Shown piece by piece: positions 31,034-40,682 of a DNA stretch of 40,682 bases (position 1 is the stretch's first letter; each line of letters begins with the position of its first letter). The stretch covers positions 1 to 40,682 of the forward strand of contig ML976825.1 of the NCBI GenBank assembly GCA_010015655.1, written 5' to 3'. Source of the stretch: Bimuria novae-zelandiae CBS 107.79. Lineage: Eukaryota; Ascomycota; Dothideomycetes; Pleosporales; Didymosphaeriaceae. Position numbers and translations under genes: made by a program. The notes beneath the pieces are model-generated. The model saw nothing but the letters and a program-made list of their open reading frames with translations, was not told the origin of the DNA and searched no databases.

Positions 31034-32380
31034 ATTACGGCAAGGGCCAGGCAGAGCTAATTAACGCGCTAGGCCTGTGCCGCTGAGCACGGATACCGTG
31101 CCCGGAGAATAAGCAGGGCGCCTCCCTCCATTTGCGATCTTTGAAGGCCTGGCGAGTGAACGCGGAAATTGGGAGCGGCAGTTTATCGAACCACCTACTC
31201 CGCTTCGATATATACCGTCTCAACTGCGGCAACTGTGAAAATCGCACTAGGATTAACCCCTGACTCGGGGTGCATTCTATTTCGTCCGCTCGTTGTCCTA
31301 CTCTGGGCACCAGGAGCACTGTGGTACCAACACAGAGTAAAATGCACAGGGCGTTTTAAACCACCAGTTATATTTTGGTGAAATTTATACCTTTACCCTA
31401 AGCCTGGTGAGATTTGTCTCCCCTTCGAAATTTGTCCCCCCTTTCTAAGGTACGTGTCCGACGCGAAGGATGGAGAATGGCGTAAGGGGAAGATGAACCT
31501 GGGTGGTGGATGCTGGGGCATGGGCTGACTCCATGGCTCACGTTACATCAGCAAAAAGGCGAGCAGCACTTGCTGTAGCAGAAGCGAGCGAGAAGACTGT
31601 CTGCTCGTTGTCCCCCACTTATTATTGAAGCAAAATCTAGCGTCTTTCGGGTCGCTCGCGCTCGATACAATGCACTCGTAAAGTCATTATTTCGACCTAG
31701 CCGCTCTGCCCCAGTGCATCACGCCAATTATACCAAACGGATCCTCCTATCCAGGTGGGTGTCGCATCCCGGCCGGGTTCGTCCATAGCAAGTGGCGACC
31801 CTTGTCCGAAATGTTCCCTGAGCTAGTTCATGTACGCCGGTGTAGTGCCGCTGCGGCGATACGTCGGAATGCTGGAAAACAACGCTGATGAGCTGACACA
31901 CCTAATGGGGTTGCGCCATCGCACTATGTAACAGTAATACATCGCACTTCTTCACAATTGCCGGTGCTTACTCTATGTCTCTCAACTGGCTGTGATGTGG
32001 TGTTCTAGATGCGTAGCGTTCATGGTATGAAAGTCAATGCGATTAGCGCCGCCGAGGTCTTTGCGTTTAGCGCGCTTCAACGGGGGCAGCGTAAAGACCA
32101 CCGCGGACCCACAGCCTGGTCACTGTCGTTGCTGCCTGCGGCTATCACCGCTTGGATGTCGAGCTTTTTATGTTGCACCGCCCTATCAATTCCAAGGCCA
32201 TAGGTAACAGTGTACCTAGGACCGGACACCACTTGGTGTGCATGGCTTTTTGTGGTGTATAGTGTGAGACCACTGGAAACGACAATTTCGCCTAGCATAC
32301 CGTAACGTTACTCGCACGAAATGCGCTAATTATTAAGGTCATCCATTTTGTAGGGCTTATATCACGAACCATACATGGGC
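31034..32380. other. Non-repetitive stretch without a convincing gene
   Basis: Base use is normal, with no RIP pattern. Short frames on both strands (31035-31319 minus, 32077-32298 minus, 32009-32203 plus) show no domain I recognise and overlap each other. A short pyrimidine-rich repetition, GATTTGTCTCCCCTTCG then AAATTTGTCCCCCC, lies near 31410-31445. It may be the former distal upstream region of the tyrosinase gene or decayed older repeats. Confidence 0.4.
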
Positions 32381-32445
32381 ATCCTGTATAACATGTTAAG
32401 AAATCCCTTAACATGTTAAACAGAACAAGATAATAAAATATACAG

Positions 32446-32498
32446 ATTACGCGATAACACGATAGATAACACGATAACACGATAAGGAACACGATAAG
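32446..32498. repeat. Short tandem repeat of ACGATAAC type
   Basis: Several imperfect copies of GATAACAC/ACGATAA follow each other (GCGATAACACGATAGATAACACGATAACACGATAAGG...). It lies near the 3' side of the hAT fragment; a function is not evident. Confidence 0.7.
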
Positions 32499-32550
32499 AA
32501 GCCAATGAGATGATGGAACCAAACAAATGTTTTTTAACAGTTATATGCTA

Positions 32551-33704
32551 TCAATCAATGTCTTCTCCGTCTTCTAAATCATCATCTGAATCAGCAAGAT
32601 TACGTTCCAACATCATCGGTAACCCAAATCCGCCGCGGGATGTAGGTATGATATGGCCTTCGCGAAGCCAGCTCCCTATACACTCTACCTTCTCAATGGT
32701 CGTACATTTAATCCGCAGCCTGTCCCATGAGCACGTTCTGCGGGCTCCAGAGAAGGTTCGCTCTGGCTCAGATGACTCTGGTGAAATGGAGAGTATCGCG
32801 ATGGCCATGCGACTAAGCCGTGGGTATTTTCTCTGCTGCTCAGATGCACACCACCATTCAAGCGGCGTAGAATCGATCTCTATCGGGTCGGCGGCAATAA
32901 AGGCCATGAAATCATCCTCCTCAAAACGCTGCACGTCGGTCGTTACCTTCATATTCCGCGCCAACTGAGCTAATTTGTTACCCTCACGTTCCCTACTTGG
33001 AGCAGCCAGAGGGCGACTAGGAAGCTCAATATTATATTCTTCCTCTCAAATTGCTTGTGCACCGCTAATTGCATTATTGTGCCACTCCTTTGGCCAGTTC
33101 TTCTTGATATAGGCGCTTCGATTCGAAGGGTCGAGAAGGAGAGCGGCGGCATAAGCGGGAACGTCTTCAGTCATGCTATAGTATTTGTCTATGATAAACC
33201 AACCCATATTGATAGCATGTAGCATACGTTCGTCGTGTGTCTCGGGTGCGCTGTAGTGCTCCTATAATCGTATTAGCAGCTCTGGGATTAACGCTGAGAC
33301 GTCCCCCGCTACCTCGCAATGGAATTACTCACCTTCTCGTTCTCATAATGAGAAAGCAGGCAGTCCATTAGAATTAATGACTGTGAAAGAGATGCTTTAT
33401 TGCCCTCAGCGCATAATGTGGCTCCATCGAAAGGTTGGAGAAATAGGTATGCCTTCTGAAGCAAATCCCAATCGGCTGCCATCAATCGATTATCTCCAAG
33501 GATCTGCTCGTGCTCATGCATAAATTGAACAATCCGCACCTTCCTCTTAAGAAGTTTGTTAAGGACATGATACCATGAAGACCACCGCGTCTCATTATCG
33601 ATCCCTAGTCGCAAACCGACTTCATCGTCCCACAGCTGGCTATGAATCGATGAGCCGCGTATCCAGACAGCCAGACCGTGTAGTTTACCATACCTGGGCA
33701 CCAT
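32551..33704 (-). pseudogene. hAT transposase, C-terminal half
   Basis: This is the C-terminal half of a fungal hAT transposase. From the right it reads KLHGLAVWIRGSS, then DNETRWSSWYHVLNKLL (catalytic RNase-H-like region), FLQPFDGATL, then YAAALLLDPSNR and WPKEWHNNAI. The hAT dimerisation region follows: EWWCASEQQRKYPRLSRMA, SISPESSEPERTFSGARR and WDRLRI. Two stops break the frame, a TAG near 33265 and a TGA near 33047, both explained by one C-to-T change. The N-terminal half (BED finger and first catalytic Asp) is missing to the right of 33704. Compared with the retroelements it is only lightly mutated. Confidence 0.9.
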
Positions 33705-33815
33705 AACCCGTTACTCATAACCCGATTAGGATTTAACCCGGTTATGAATGCTTATTATGGTATCCTGTTAACCGGTTATGATGTTTTCCTTAACCCGTTA
33801 ACTTGATAAGATCCT

Positions 33816-34153
33816 AATAAGGCATTCTTGGCATTCTTGGCGGAGTTTGATCTGTGACAGTACAGCTAGCTCGGGAATTGTTGGCTATTCGGTAGGTATT
33901 GGTGCAATAGGATGTTTACTTTTTGTACGTGAAACGGTGCATCCCGTGCATCTGATACATACCCTAGCCAACAGAGCGACTACAAGTACAGCTCTATGAA
34001 CACCTGTGACCTGTAGAATTCCACACAGTCACACTCATAGTGTTGCCTCTCGCCTTCTCCTCCTACTGTTACATGGTCCATAGGAAACCCTGTAAACCCT
34101 TTAATCCCCTAAACTGCCTCTTTTAAACCTTCAACCCTTAATCCACTACGGCA
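33816..34153. other. Spacer between the two hAT fragments
   Basis: No coding pattern. It probably contains the 5' end and leader of the plus-strand hAT element. A direct repeat GGCATTCTTGGCATTCTTGG lies at 33822-33841. Confidence 0.4.
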
Positions 34154-35401
34154 ATGTCGTCGGAAGCATCCTCAATATTAACACCAGAGACATCAACACC
34201 ATCAGAACCAGCGCATTTCGATGCCGTTATCCGTTCTCACCATATCATCGTCCAGAATGCGCACCGCAAGCGTCGCAGGATTCAGTATTCCTGCAAGCTC
34301 TGCTCATGGAAGAGTCATCACCGCGGCAACGCCGTTCGACATGTTCTAGGCAGTCATTCAATGCGTGCGGCATCTCAATCATCTCACACGACGCCTACAC
34401 CACAACGAGAGATTACAACTATGTTTACGCCTCTATCCTCACAGGCAACCCTTCGGAACGCCTTTAACCAACAGGGCTATCGCGAGGCCGTTATCGGGCT
34501 ACTCACACGACGCCGGATGCCCTTTCAATCTGTCGAATGGAGCGAGATGAAGGATCTAGCGCTCGCCTGTAATCCCTTTATTGAGGACCTACTCATTACA
34601 TCTCGCCGTACTGCCGTTCGTTCTATTGCATCAAATTACTCTCTCTACAGAGGCCAGATTCGAGATAGCCTTGCCGCCGCTATTAGCCCGATTCATCTAT
34701 CGACTGATCTATGGACCTCACCGCATCTTCACTCTCTACTAGCCATTTGTGCCCAGTGGGTGGATAGCCAGTACGTCCTCCAGAAAGCCCTTTTAGGGCT
34801 GCCAGAATGCCGATTCACCCATGCCGGGGAGAAGCAAGCCGGTCTTATCCTTGAGGTTCTTGAGAACTTCAATATCCAGTCTAAAATAGGCTGGTACACA
34901 GGCGACAACGCTACTTCAAACGACACATGCCTAGAGCACCTCCAAAAAGTCTGCTTACAAAGCATGAGGTTAGTTTCAACTACTTGGGCTTAAATATATG
35001 ATTGAGGCTTGAATCCTATCACTAACTACTAAATAGGTCAAGTTCAACGCTAAACATCGCCGCATCCGATGCATCGGACATATCATTAATCTCTCCCTCC
35101 AAGCCTTCCTACTCGCATCCTCAAAGGAGGCTCTACTCGCTGCCCTCAATGCTGCGGCTGAGGTCTCTGGCGAGCAGCTTCTCTCACAGTTTTCCCGTGT
35201 CCTCAATTCGCAGCAACAGAGGCTCAACGCGGAAAGCCAGCGCCAGCCTGGATCCCGGCAGAGCCAGGTGCCACAACGACCTACTCGCCAACGAAGCAGC
35301 TGGGGCAACCCGGGCTCTATATCTGATGAATTCTCTGGCATTAAGCATATCCCTGCCCTCAGCAAGCTTCATGACCTAGCTGTCTGGCTACGCAATTCAA
35401 C
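34154..35401 (+). pseudogene. hAT transposase, N-terminal half, cut by a copia insertion
   Basis: The ATG at 34154 opens a frame of normal codon use. A BED-type zinc finger is visible (YSCKLCSW ... HVLGSHS). It is followed by the conserved hAT block RRRMPFQSVEWSEM, DLALACNPFIEDLL and ISPIHLSTDLWTSP (first catalytic Asp), then GYTGDNATSNDTCLEHL-like sequence (second Asp region). The second part from about 35037 has HRRIRCIGHIINLSLQAFL and ends in KLHDLAVWLRNS. Between them lies a putative intron: GTTAGT at 34969 or a GTCTGC at 34949 to TAG at 35036. Only the second keeps the frame, so a 1-2 base indel is also possible. The frame is cut at 35401 by the copia LTR; the C-terminal half lies outside the window if present. 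Confidence 0.88.
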
Positions 35402-35611
35402 TGTGACGGTTTAATAGCTCTTACTCGATGAGATGGTTACTCCTACCCTTGCTTAGTTGCCACTCACCTTTCTGAGAGGGCTACACCTATCTGGGACTAG
35501 CGATGTTTACGCTCGTACACATATATACTCGGTAGCTTCTAGATAGTACACCCTCTAGTAAAAGAATTCTATAATCTTTTCTACTGCGCACCAGCCGTTT
35601 GGCCCACCGCA
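35402..35611 (+). repeat. 5' LTR of the third copia
   Basis: The start at TGTGACGG is certain from the match with 40588. The end near 35611 (CCACCGCA) is inferred from a following TAGTTATAAGCC stretch that looks like a mutated TGGTTATCAGCC primer-binding site. Confidence 0.65.
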
Positions 35612-35749
35612 ATAGTTATAAGCCTAGATTATAATTAAGCTTACGACGGATTGCGAAGAAGATCGCACGACTAAAGCTTACTTACTTATAACTTACTAAT
35701 TAGCACCTATAATTAAGATTATAATTAATTATACTATACGGAGCCGCCA

Positions 35750-38700
35750 AATTACTAATACCTTATATAATAACTACTAAGTTAGATCCCGTAGTCACCT
35801 AAGTGACTATCGTCCTTAATTAAGCCAACGACTAGCATAAATAGCTGTTTATTTAAAAGGATACTGCCTAGAAGAACAACCTCTAGTAGTACGTAAACCC
35901 TACTATAATAATAGCGAATCTGTCTACGTTAATAGCACTAACTAAACCGCAACTTACGGATTATAATAAGGAAGCTATATTAATCGCTTACCTTATCGCT
36001 GCTTAGCAGACGCTATACTAGTGGGAATACGAATAATAAGAACGTAAGGATCTTAAGTTTAAGCGTTAAAAGAAAGCTCTAGTAGAATTTAACTTAGAAA
36101 TTAGCAAAACGATTGCTATAAAACACTTTTACCTAATTAAGAACAAGGATACCTTATATAAATAATTAATAACGCTTAAGAAGTATCTCGCACTATCTAA
36201 CACTACACGTTAACGAGATCTAATCGCACGATATAAAGCCCTTTAGACGCCGCCCCATAGCAAGAAAGTTAAAGAGTAGCTATAATCTTAGGTAAAGGTT
36301 ACTAACATGTGCATTACTGTAGGTATACCTAAGATATCTAGATCTTAAGCACAAGAAGATTTCCTTATCGCTTATAAAATAATTAATCCTAAGTATAGTA
36401 TATTAGGCCTGCGAGCCTTAATTAACCTAGAAGATGCTAGCACTGCTATTCTATTAGTAAAAGACTACGTTAGCAAATTCACGACCTACCTTAAGCGTAT
36501 TCGACTAATATTAACAGGACTCAGCTCTATAGCTGCAGAACTAGACGCTGCTAAGCCTTAGCAGCAGAGGAAGGATAGCAATAAAGATAAGCCTTAATGC
36601 CCTTGTAGCCTAAAACACTACTAGACCGAATACTAGCTAATTAACGCCGAGCACCCAAGACGACCAAAGAACTATACTAATATTATTAGTTAAAAGAAGC
36701 TAGATGCCGCCTTTACCGCTAATTATAGCTTAAGAGATAAGATTAATAAGGCACTTAATAGATAGCGCGTAAAGCAATAGGACGGGAATATTGCTATAGA
36801 TAATAGCAGCCCTCCTACTAGACTAACTGCAAACACTATACTATTTATGTCCTAGGACAAGAACGAAGAGCTCTACGCTTTATGTAAAAAGAAAGAGCTT
36901 CGCGCTCTATATAAGAACTAAGAGCTTTACGCTCTACACAAGGATGCTAATAAGGATTTAGCTTAGTTAAACATAGATAATAACATAAAGCTAGAGGACA
37001 GGCTATATATAGTAGTTAGTATGGAAGAAGATATTAACAAACTTAGTAATTAATAGATACTTGATCCTAGCTCTAACACCCACGTTATTAACAGCGAAGA
37101 CTAGGTAGGATAGACAAAGGAGTACGACGCTAGTAATACTAATTTTATAGGCGCTAGTATAGGCCGCGTTTAGATTACTGCCTAGGGAAGCATAAAGCTT
37201 AAGGTAAAGACGCTAATAGGAATTAAGATATTAGAACTTACTTACGTTGCCTACGTCTAAGGATTTATTACTAACCTTATTAGCCTGGCACGTTGCCGCA
37301 AGATCGACGTATACTTTAATTTAAGATAAGACCTACTATACAGACGTAATCCAAAGACGATACTCGCATATTTGGAATATAATAGAGGTCACTGGCTAGT
37401 AGATGCCGATGCATCCTGCCGTCTAAAGCCTACGCCTTTATTATCTTTTAGAACCACCTACAGACCGTCAAAGGCTCCGCTCCCAGATTAGATTGTCAAC
37501 GCAAAGACAGCTTATTAGATATGGGGTTATCTAGGCAAGAAGGCTATAGAGCACCTGATAGCGAACGTTAACGGAATTGTCGTTGAAGGCGATACTGACG
37601 ACTTTTGTGCAATCTATATAGAGTTAAAATTAATAAAATAGATATCTTAGAGATAATAAGAGGATTAAGTAAAGAAGCCTTTTTATCGCATCGCGATTAA
37701 CGTAATTTAATTAGTACTACAAGGAGAAGCCTGCTTAAATAACGATTAATAGGCTAGTTACTTAGTTAACTAATACTTAAAGTGGCATAAAGTTTCTACT
37801 TTCCTAAATTAATTAAAGCCTTTCTTAAAGAGATAGATTATCTAGAATATACGCAAGATACAGCGCGTCTTTACTTAAGACGTAACAGCTATTAAGACTA
37901 ATAATAATCGAGGATTTGGCATATCGCTAAATATACTTAAGGACCTTTATAAGGACCTTGGTATTTGATACGAGCTACAAGCAGAATATATAGAGGAGTA
38001 AAACGGACTGGTAGAACGAGCAGGATTACTTCTTATTATCTGAGCAAGAGCCATAAGGATTTAGGCAGGACTACTAAAGTCTCTGACTTACAAGCTGATT
38101 TGAACAGCAGTATATGTGCTAAATCGGACCCCTATAAAAGCGCTACAATAGAAGACACCGTACAAAATTATATAGGGGACGAAACTAAAGGTTTAACACA
38201 TGTAACTAATAGGTTATTAAGCCTACGTACTTAACCACTCGCTAAAGCGTGCGGACAAGCTCGAATCGAGAGCTTTAATAGGCTACCTTGTTAGCTACGA
38301 CTCTACCAACATTTTCAGGATCTAGCTACCCACAAAGGACCAGGTTATACGCACTCAAGACGTTATTTTTAAGCCTATAAAGTTCTACGAAGGACTAGAA
38401 GGCTACGCTTAAGAATTAGTAATTAAGGAGGTTATTAAGCTTCTCGCATTTTTAGAGGAGTTTAAACCTAATAATATAGTAATTAAAGATCTTTTAACAA
38501 CTTAATAATAACGTTAATAATAAACCTAAGACGCACCTGCGCCCTCTAAGTTATAGGTAGGGGGTAAGGATACTAAGGAGATTAAGCCAAGTTAACTAGA
38601 ATAATCTAGCGGAGGCTTGTTAACTCTAGAATAGTTAACGCCAGGTCCATTAGACTAATAGAAACTATTAGCTACCCAGCTCGAAGGCTATATACCTAAT

Positions 38701-40580
38701 CGACATAAGAACAACGCTCTAAGACGTTAAAACCTTAATTTTAGCACGGAGAATATTATTAAAGGCTTACGACGCACACGTTAAAACGCTAATCTCTAAG
38801 GACTAGAGAGATAGCATTCCTACGCCGCCTTATATAGAAGATTAGTTAATAACTACCTTAAAGCTTTCTTAACTACATTAAAGGCTAAGCTAATAATAAA
38901 AATATATCGCACCTAGGTTCTAAGAGCTCCGCGATCATATTAAGAGCTAGATTATTATTAGTTTAGAGAGCAGTTTTAACAGGCTGCACAAAAAGAGTAT
39001 CACGAGATCTAGGGTAAAGGCTACTTTGCTAAGACGATATAAATAATAGAGACTGCTAATGCAGAGGTGCTACCCCTAATATAAGTATTTATATATAAGT
39101 TTAACGAAGATAGCTACCTCTATTAATTTAAGACGCGACTTGTCGTCCGCGGCAACCTATAATAGCTATATAGAGACACCTATGTAGCTACACTAGCTGC
39201 CTGAATATTCTAAGCACTTATCGTAATAGCTAATTAATTTAGATTAGAGCTGCTTTAGTATAACGTACTAAACGCGTTTCTAAACGCTATACTTAAACGA
39301 AAGCTCTACGCTTAAACACCAAATGGTTTTAAAAAGGATAAAGAGCTGCTACAGGTGCTGAGAGCCCTGTACAGACTAAAGGAGTCACCGCTCCTATAGT
39401 ATAAGGACCTAAGAGGGACACTAAAGTCTCTAGGCTTAACGCCTATCCTAGGATTTCTATGCGTCTACGTTAATAGCTAGTTAATTATATTTGTCTACGT
39501 TGACGATATTATTATAGCTTTCCACCTATTAAACAGACATCTACACCGAGAGTTTAAGAAGAAGCTTAATAAGTATTATAGCCTAAAATGCCTTAAAGAA
39601 CTTAAGTAGTTCTTAGGTATACGCGTTATTCGAGACACTAACGCATGTATAATTTACTTAGTATAGGACGCCTATATTAATAAGGTTACTACTAAGTATA
39701 ATATTATTTCTACTGGCCGCCCTTTAGAGGTGCCTATGCTAGTAAACTACCTAGAACAATTTCTTGAGGAACCGAACGAAGCTTAGACGAAGACCTATTA
39801 AGAGCTTATAGGCTATCTTGCCTACCTAACTTAGTATACCTAACCTAATCTGGCTCGCGCTCACGTTATCTACGCTTTACATTTGACTAATCCTAGTCAA
39901 GCATACGTTGAATCTATTTAAAGGGTGTGGCGTTATATCCTTAAGACGAAATATCGAGCTCTGCAAGCGCAAGCTGTTAATAAAATAGTAATTTAAGAGT
40001 ACCTTATAACACTGTAGGACTACCGCGATTTAATTTTCTTTAGGGCATCTAATACTGCCTTTGCTAACGATATTAAGACGCGCCAAAGCTCTCAAGGATA
40101 CGTCTTTTAGCTATTTAGCATGACTGTTAACTAGAAGTTAACACTGCAACGCACTATTATAAAATTAACGACTAAAGTAGAGCTACTTGCTCTATTACTT
40201 ACTAAATTAGAGATAGAGGAGTAGTGCCGCCTATTTAAAGGACTCTCTTTAAGGCTTAACTAAACGCCTATTATCTAGTGTGACAACTAACAGACAGTAG
40301 GTATAGTCATAAAAGAAATAGACAAGCTTAGCACCAAGCTTAAACACGTTAATATCTATTAGAACTAGATCCGCCAGGAGGTCGAGGAGAATCGCCTCCA
40401 CGTCTAATAGAAGTCTATAAACTAGATACTAGCTAACGGCATAACAAAGATCCTTCCTTGACAGAAGTATATCAAATTCGTATAGTAACTACACTTAGTA
40501 GATATTCGTTTAAAGGTTCTTAAGATAGAGAAGGACACTTAAGAGATTCATCCTTACGTTATAGATTAACTACAGGATAA
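35750..40580 (+). pseudogene. Third copia gag-pol, RIP-degraded
   Basis: Domains run in copia order on the plus strand. Gag carries a zinc-knuckle-like CPCSLKHY segment near 36599-36625. A repeat-rich linker follows. The protease (about 37040-37300) has LDPSSNTHVINSED and VQGFITNLISLARCRKIDV-like residues. The integrase runs from about 37490 (GKKAIEHLIANVNGIVV) to 38240, with EYIEE*NGLVERAG near 37985-38025 around the catalytic Glu and VYVLNRTPIKAL. Reverse transcriptase has an intact FVYVDDIIIAF box at 39490-39520. RNase H ends with ANGITKILP near 40436. Stops are TAG and TAA throughout, with a few frameshifts likely. Confidence 0.9.
36858..36938 (+). repeat. In-frame 27-bp minisatellite in the third copia
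   Basis: Three consecutive 27-bp units encode EELYALCKK, KELRALYKN and (stop for Q)ELYALHKD. They lie between gag knuckle and protease. The units differ mainly by RIP-type changes. Confidence 0.75.
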
Positions 40581-40587
40581 GGGGGTA

Positions 40588-40682
40588 TGTGACGGTTTAA
40601 TAGCTCTTACTCGATAAGATGGTTACTCCTACCCTTGCTTAGTTGCCACTCACCTTTCTGAGAGGGCTACACCTATCTGGGA
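40588..40682 (+). repeat. 3' LTR of the third copia, first 95 bp
   Basis: This matches 35402-35496 almost perfectly; the one difference noted is G to A in GATGAGATGG. It is cut by the window end. Confidence 0.93.

Larger units (their letters stand above)
32383..33815 (-). mobile_element. hAT element, N-terminal half missing, with palindromic subterminal motifs
   Basis: A minus-strand hAT transposase fragment lies between two sets of TTAAC-xx-GTTAA palindromes: two TTAACATGTTAA-type motifs at 32388-32416 and about five AACCCGTT/AACCGGTT motifs at 33704-33802. Such clustered motifs near both ends suit transposase-binding subterminal repeats of hAT elements. The exact ends and the expected 8-bp duplication were not found, so the borders are approximate. 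Confidence 0.5.
35402..40682 (+). mobile_element. Third Ty1/copia element, running off the window
   Basis: A plus-strand copia element inserted in the hAT transposase. The left LTR starts TGTGACGGTTTAATAG at 35402, and the same sequence starts the right LTR at 40588. A purine tract GGATAAGGGGGTA precedes the right LTR, as expected for the plus strand. The right flank and target duplication (left flank tcaac) are outside the window. The gag-pol interior is heavily RIP-mutated. Confidence 0.93.

Noticed and set aside
31035..31319. Minus-strand protein of 94 residues
   Set aside because: No recognisable domain, no alternative support, and overlap with other equal-sized frames; treated as chance.
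31740..31860. Possible tRNA gene near CGGGTTCGTCC
   Set aside because: The motif resembles a T-arm, but no complete cloverleaf with acceptor and anticodon stems could be drawn.
32077..32298. Minus-strand frame of 73 residues
   Set aside because: No family recognised and no introns or neighbouring exons to extend it; too little to call a gene.
3900..40580. Reassigned stop codons (TAG/TAA read as Gln or Trp) in the long conceptual frames
   Set aside because: The stops occur only in transposon copies, together with CpA/TpG depletion and other G-to-A or C-to-T changes. The host tyrosinase uses TAG normally. RIP explains this fully.

Overview
The window looks like a transposon-rich, gene-poor compartment of a filamentous ascomycete (Pezizomycotina). 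The evidence is a gene with short GT-AG introns (43-65 nt), typical fungal transposon families (Tad1-like LINE, Fot1/pogo, hAT, Tc1, Ty1/copia, Ty3/gypsy), and strong signs of repeat-induced point mutation (RIP): CpA and TpG are depleted, TpA is very abundant, and the reading frames are broken almost only by TAG and TAA. No bacterial-style operon, CRISPR array or RNA gene was seen.

Left part (1-3800): the 3' end of a DD34E Tc1/mariner transposase runs in from the window edge. It is followed by an internally deleted copia gag-protease remnant. Next comes the one intact host gene found, a secreted tyrosinase-type copper oxidase on the minus strand. It has five exons, 383 residues and all six expected copper-ligand histidines.

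Middle (3801-31020): one LINE of about 6 kb net has been expanded to 27 kb by later insertions. It is bounded by a 13-bp target duplication and ends in a (CTA)n tail. It was split by a copia element (TSD gtagt), a gypsy element (TSD attac) and a Fot1 element (TSD TA). The copia was itself split by a second copia of another lineage (TSD ctctg), and it also carries a 615-bp SINE-like insertion and a ~107-bp truncated copy that share the LINE 3' end. The matching duplications let the order of events be read directly. The pre-insertion sequence is continuous with the upstream region of the tyrosinase gene, so the stack begins only 265 bp from its start codon. The gypsy element carries an unexpected frame on the strand opposite to pol.

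Right part (31034-40682): about 1.3 kb of sequence without a convincing gene is followed by two hAT transposase fragments facing away from each other. The right one is cut by a third copia element whose 3' LTR runs off the window. The retroelement interiors are strongly RIP-mutated, while their LTRs, the SINE-like copy and one protease segment are much less affected.

I saw no evidence for a new multi-gene system. What stands out is the resolved nested stack, the intact tyrosinase beside it, and the antisense frame in the gypsy element.
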